This document shows positions 58,690 to 64,000 of a DNA stretch of 64,000 nucleotides, in pieces. Source of the stretch: Lepturacanthus savala (Eukaryota > Chordata > Actinopteri > Scombriformes > Trichiuridae); NCBI GenBank assembly GCA_030544235.1, contig CM060477.1:3749434-3813433 (forward strand), in the 5' to 3' direction. Position numbers and translations under genes: made by a program. Within the stretch, counting starts at the first letter, position 1. The number at the start of each line of letters is the position of its first letter. A model generated the notes under the pieces. It was not told where the DNA came from. It did no database searches and saw only the letters and a program-made list of their open reading frames with translations.

Positions 58690-59045
58690 TTATCCCCGAC
58701 TAGAGCTTCAAACAGAAGTAGTATTACCATGGTGACATTTTTTTACTCAAGTAGAAGAACTGGTGTAAAATCTACTTACTTAACGACAACTTGCCAACAT
58801 TTCATGGCTGTGTCTGACTGTTATTTGTCTTCTGGCGCTACGGTTAGCCAAAGCCAATTAGATGGACAGTTACTGGCATGCAGTCGCAGCTCCAGTTCAT
58901 AGGAAACTTTGCAACGGAAGCTCTTTAAAAACATGCAACGTGCACTACTTTCAACAATATGTACTCAAGTAAAATGTTAAAAAATACAGAATAAAGAATA
59001 AAGTAACGAGAGTAAAGGTAATTCATTACTTTCCATCCAAAATGT
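58690..59045. mobile_element. Decayed element of the tactcaagtaaaa type
   Basis: Contains tttactcaagtagaagaact on the left and tatgtactcaagtaaaatgt with ttcattactttccatcc on the right, features shared with elements near 22.5 and 52.3 kb. Ends are uncertain and there is no coding frame. Confidence 0.45.
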
Positions 59046-59790
59046 GTATTTTGGATGAAAATTCTGACTCGATCATGTACAGATGTACGGGCATCTGAGA
59101 AATTGACGTTTTGAATAAAGCAGGAGAAAAAGCAGTGAAATCCTACCAGTAGAGTTTGTTTCATGGTTTGTTGACGCAGCCATCTGAGCGGATTGATGTC
59201 TGCTGAGGTGCAGCTTCCTGTGGGGCTGCATAAAGGGCCAGAATAAGATAAATAAGGAGGCTTTTTAAACTGTAAATCATGCAAAGATATTCCAGTTGAT
59301 ATTAAAAAGACCTATGAATGTGCATAATATTGTCTGACACTTAACAAACGGCAGGTTTGGGCTTATGGGAAGCGATGTTTAAGGATTTGTTTTAACTTCA
59401 CCATTACTTTCTACGAGGTGAAGGTTAAGGTTCTACTCCTGGTTATGTTTAGTAATTTGTTTTACACTAAGCGTTGATGTGATTTAGAATGAGCTTTTCT
59501 TACTAAGATAATCTGGAAGCTCCCCTTTCACTCAATCCCTCTGTCCCGATTATCTCACCGAACTAATGCAGCTACGCATCTCCTGGAGCGTTGCACGCTG
59601 CGTCCACATGGGACGCTGACAGGCACACACACACATACACACACACACATACACACAAAGATCAGAGGATTTCCTGCTGCTCGGTGTGGTCGTGACGGTG
59701 TGTGAGGGTACCTCCTGGCACAGTGCCTGAGTCACACGGCACTGTGGGGAAGAGCGGAGTGTTTACACACTTGCACCGCCGACACCACCG

Positions 59791-59799
59791 CACACACAC

Positions 59800-59843
<44 letters not shown>
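59791..59843 (+). repeat. (CA)n microsatellite with CATA interruptions
   Basis: About 53 bp array containing several cata steps. Confidence 0.94.
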
Positions 59844-59847
<4 letters not shown>

Positions 59848-61431
59848 GGATCTGGCTCCTGTCCCCCTCTGCTTCACCATATAATATATCAAAGCATCCC
59901 TGTGTGTCTACGGATCTCAGAAAATCCGCCCTCACTTCCTCAGTCGACATACTCGCTTTATCTCCCTCGTTCTTTCTCTCTCTCTCTCTCTCTCTCACAT
60001 ACACAAACACACACACACACACACACACACCATACATGGTGATGAAGGATGGTACCTCTCCTCTCTCCGGTCTCCAGCTGATGTACACACACTATCCCTT
60101 GGCAAAACACCTGGAATAACACCACAAACACTTCATACACACACTGGCAGCACACACATACACACGGTGGCCAGAGTTCCTCCGCAGCTGCTGGGCCAAG
60201 ATAACCAGGACGCATAAATCACACAACTGGACTGTTATGTGGGATGTGACCAGTATCATTATGTTAATAAATGCAAAAAGATACCCGTGCAGCAGTGTGT
60301 AGGTTACCATCCGTCTCCTCCTCATCAGGCCGCCATCGTCAAACTTCAGCTGCGGGTTTGTAGATTTGAGACCAACGTAACACGTCAGCAGCTTTGGTGA
60401 CACGGAAGAATCGATCTAGATTTTTTTATTTTTTTTTTTAAATGGGCTTATATTATTCAGTTGACCTTATTTTTACTTGTTCTTTAACTGCTGTCTCGAC
60501 CAAATGGCAGACACGAGGCTTTCAGGGTGGAACATAGTGGAACAAATGGTGGGAGAGAAATGGAGAGTGACATGAAGAGAAAGTGTTTGTGCACGTTTAG
60601 ATTGTGGAAACAGGTGACTGACAAGATGTACTGCTGTAGTACATTTCTGAGAAAAATATGAAAAGCAATGTTATTTTTTCCTAATTTTTCAAGAGTTGAA
60701 ATAAAAGACATAAGACTTTTTCACTCCATGTGCACAAAAAGTGTTGATAAGGTTGCTGCCTATGGAATCTTGGTTCATTCCTCTTCAGTTGCGATGGTCT
60801 TACCACAACTGTCATGTGGAAGGATTATCTTGGCAAAGAAGAAGTGTTCAATAAATTTGTGTGCATAGAGCAATTCTTATATCTTTTATTTCAACTCATG
60901 AAAAATGGGGCAAAATCTAGAACATTTTTGTGCAAATATAAGGAGGAGAGAGAATAAAGACCCACACAACTTAATAATATAAGTATTTAGATTACATCTA
61001 CTAGTCCCAGTAATACTCAGTTACATCTGGGGTTTATTTGTTTTACTTGTCGTTGGATGAGGTGTTGACACTGAGAAGCTACATTCAAGAATGAGTGTAT
61101 GTGTATTCACCTGTGTGAAGCAGTTGATGGTCAATACATACCTTCAATGACGATTAATTTGTCAGACAATATGTAGATAAAATAGAAAATATTTTCATCA
61201 ATGATGTTTTTTTCATGATGGAAACAAGACAAAAAATCAATGCCCTTAACCACCAACTGTTATGAAATTAACAACCATTTTTTGTTAGATGAAAAAAGAG
61301 ACTAGATGAAATCTACTTTATTAAATAAAAATGTCTCTTTCTTTTTTCTTATTTTTAAATTACAACCAAAAAACTGCCTTCACTGCATGTGCATCACTTA
61401 TTTTTCCTCAGCATCCATCACTGGGTTACAC

Positions 61432-61780
61432 ACTTAATTAAACTTTTAGTGTGTAGAGAACATTCAGCTCAGTCTGGTATATCTGGTGGTGTCCCTTCAA
61501 AACATGTCCCTGTGTCACACTGAACTAAACAAAGGTTCCTACAATTCCTACAGTTACAGATACCTGCTTAGATTAATTTTGATTAACATTACTATAAACC
61601 TGCTGTCAAAGACTAAAGAAAGACTATTGACTAGTCGACTAAAATGTCAGGACTTTTCATCAACTAAAACTGTACTGAACAAAAAAGAATACAAGTTGAC
61701 TTAATATGACTAAAACTAATATGGGCACAAGACTAAAGATGAAATTGTAAAAATAGCTGACAAAATGAACACTGCCTTCA
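61432..61780 (+). repeat. Dispersed repeat family B, copy 2 (plus orientation)
   Basis: Inverted relative to the copy at 24055-24420, 37 kb away. Shares gtccctgtgtcacactgaac, ttttgattaacattacta and ctgctgtcaaagactaaaga in order, and continues into aatagctgacaaaatgaaca. Confidence 0.8.
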
Positions 61781-64000
61781 ATTAGAAATATGTAACTGAC
61801 ATCATTTTTCAAGGAAACTGCCCAACACGGGGCCTATCTATGGTGATTTAGTTTATCTCTGTTCGCTTCCTAGTGAAGAGGAGGAGAAGAGGAGCTGGAA
61901 GAGGGGGAGTAAAAATAAAAGATTAGAGAAAAACAGTAGAGGCATTCATAGAGCATGTTCCTTAGGGATTGTGGTGCTTTGAGGAGACAGGAACAGTGTG
62001 AGTGTGTGTGAGAAAGAGGGCAAGAAAAAAAGGAACTCCAGGGTCAACTAAAAGAATCCTAGAATATGTACAAGAATTAAATATACCAGAATATCACAAT
62101 CTGTTTGATCTATATGTAGATACATGTACAGTATAAAATGTGGCCTGTGTGTGGTCTCATCCTCTCATCCTGTTTAGGAAGGAGAGAGACCCCTGTTTCC
62201 TTTGGCTGTGAACCCTCTGTTGTGACTACATTACAGCCCCCCAACTCCATATGTCTCCCATACTAATCCCTCTCTGACACCAGGTCCATAGGAACAGGTT
62301 TTCTACAGCCACCTCTCCAGCTTTTAAATTTAAAAACCACAAGTCAAACATTGCGTTGCTTTATCATCATTTGTCACAGTGGCCAGGTGACCATGCAAGC
62401 ATCCAAATTTCAACATTGACTTCATACACTACTGAGTTCCCCTCGATGTGTTTAACACACTCTAAGACTCATTGGTCCCTATAGAGCAGTGGTTCTCAAC
62501 ATTTTTTACATCAAGGACCCTTGAACTCACGAAAACTAGACAACGGACCCTATCTCATAAGATTTGTGCTTTAAAATGTTTTGTGAATGAAAATAACAGA
62601 AACCCAAGGCCAAAATTATGGCCTGAAACTGCCATAATCCATAATAAACATATATGAATAAATATATCAATAATTGTCCATATTTATTTAATTTTCTATT
62701 AATTGATTGATAGAATGGATGTAATATGTTCACATGTATTTGATTTGTCATTTTATGTATTTATTCTGAAAATAAACATTTGAAATTAAATTATTTATGT
62801 GCAAAGGGAAAGTAATAGGAAATAAATACTACTAAAGACATAATACTTGGGTATTTGTTTCTGTTTAGCATTGTGTTACAATTACATTTACACATGTATG
62901 GTTACACCTGCAAGTATTGCTTGGTTATTGCTTATTGTAATTTGCGTTGTTATTTACCATGTGTTCCAGAAGATAAACAAGCTTTTATACTCTCACTGCT
63001 ACCAGTGAGAATATGGGTTAGATCTAGTTAGGTTAAATGTTTGGTCTAGTATTGATAATGTATGATTTGTAATTATAGTTACATCATGAATGTAAGTTCA
63101 TGTGGACAATGTCTGATACGTGTCGCATTGATATGGATTAGTTGCTGGAAAGTGAAAGAAAACCCTGCAGGAAATGTGGTTCTGTCTAATAGATTTCATG
63201 GCATATTTAAAGGGAACTTAGTTGAGGTGTATATGCCTCAGTTTTTCTGAGTTAAGCCTGCTTCAAATCTGGTCAAGCTTCCCCACAACCAAACAAGATA
63301 TATTTGTGCTTTCAAGTATCTACTATCCTCTCTCTGAAGCTTTAGAAAGAACAGGTTGTTTTTTGTCTTTCCTCATTAATTATGGCTGTGAATGGAGGCT
63401 GGGCGATGACTGAATAGTTGTGATATCACAACATCACAGAAGTCCTGACAGCTCATTTTAAGACGCTGTTTCTTAATACAGGCTGTGTGCATTTCTCTGT
63501 TAGTTGACAGCTTTGAAAATGTGACAATATTTATATAACACCTGAATGTTATAATCAAAAAAGGACTCAACACTCACTTTCTACTATATAAGACCTTAAA
63601 AGGAAATGTCTCTGTAAATGCACAGTAACACTTTTGTCTTACCAGACCATGTCAAACTAACAGGATACACATACAGACAGTGTGGATGAATGAAGTAGAG
63701 GAAACCTGGAGTGAATTTCTTCATGTTTACCCAAAATATACAGAGCCCGGTTCCCTCCATCCCAGCTGAGCACTGACAAATCCGCCGGCCGTTTATCAAA
63801 TTAAACCTCCATTAGTAGCAAAAACACACAACCTCACACACTCTCACAAACAACCCATTACCAGCACAAACATGCAAGCATCTCACAAATGTTTTCGTGC
63901 TCAGAGTGCAGCACTGGCTCTTCAAATAATCCCCGCTCGCCAAAACCTGACACGTCTCCCCCTATCCAGGAAAAACTGGTCATCATGTCATCAACTGCCC
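61781..64000. other. Gene-free stretch to the window end
   Basis: A hAT-like left end (gcagtggttctcaacatttt) starts near 62487 without a visible right end. The rest is AT-rich. The last 200 bases show no recognisable exon. Confidence 0.5.
63425..63600 (+). repeat. Dispersed repeat family C, copy 3
   Basis: Contains atcacaacatcacagaagtc, ctcattttaagacgctgttt, caggctgtgtgcatttctct and aagaccttaaaagg, matching copies at 48.2 and 50.7 kb. Confidence 0.7.

Larger units (their letters stand above)
57705..61431. other. Gene-free stretch: microsatellites and a decayed element
   Basis: CA runs at about 59621-59657, a CT run then CA run at 59975-60030, and otherwise AT-rich sequence. No exon recognised. 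Confidence 0.5.

Overview
The window looks like nuclear DNA of a ray-finned fish, probably a percomorph-type teleost. The evidence is compact introns, very abundant (CA/GT)n microsatellites, Tc1- and hAT-like non-autonomous elements with typical fish terminal sequences, and a vertebrate-type T-box gene. The only protein-coding gene I can support is tbx18. Seven coding exons (exons 2 to 8 if the usual eight-exon layout holds) lie on the + strand between 981 and 7847. They encode 436 contiguous complete residues, including the whole T-box DNA-binding domain and the C-terminal tail to the stop codon. The first coding exon is not in the window and should lie upstream of base 1.

Layout. 1-980 is intron 1, with a non-repetitive block that looks constrained. 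981-7847 holds exons 2-8; introns 3 and 6 carry dense non-repetitive blocks that may be enhancers, and intron 7 carries a hAT-like element and a small inverted-repeat element. 7848 to about 9226 is the likely 3' UTR or proximal flank, with a 338-bp Tc1-type element inside it. From about 9.2 kb to 64 kb I find no protein-coding exon. This stretch of about 55 kb holds microsatellites, dispersed repeats present in two or three copies, a 330-bp foldback element at 12.8-13.15 kb, a 31-bp tandem repeat at 41 kb, and two tandem intron-containing tRNA-Tyr genes on the - strand at 24.9-25.3 kb. A gene-poor flank is usual for developmental regulators such as Tbx18, so part of it may be cis-regulatory.

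The most interesting non-genic signal is a set of perfect nuclear-receptor DR1 elements (AGGTCA-N-AGGTCA) at four places: 21.05, 36.18, 54.31 (a triple array) and 57.69 kb. By simple base counting, far less than one perfect copy is expected in a window this size. Several T-box half-sites (AGGTGTGA) also occur, including a directly abutting pair at 29.6 kb. These are sequence matches; any function is inference. I see no sign of a new multi-gene system: the window is one well-known developmental transcription factor gene plus its gene-poor flank.
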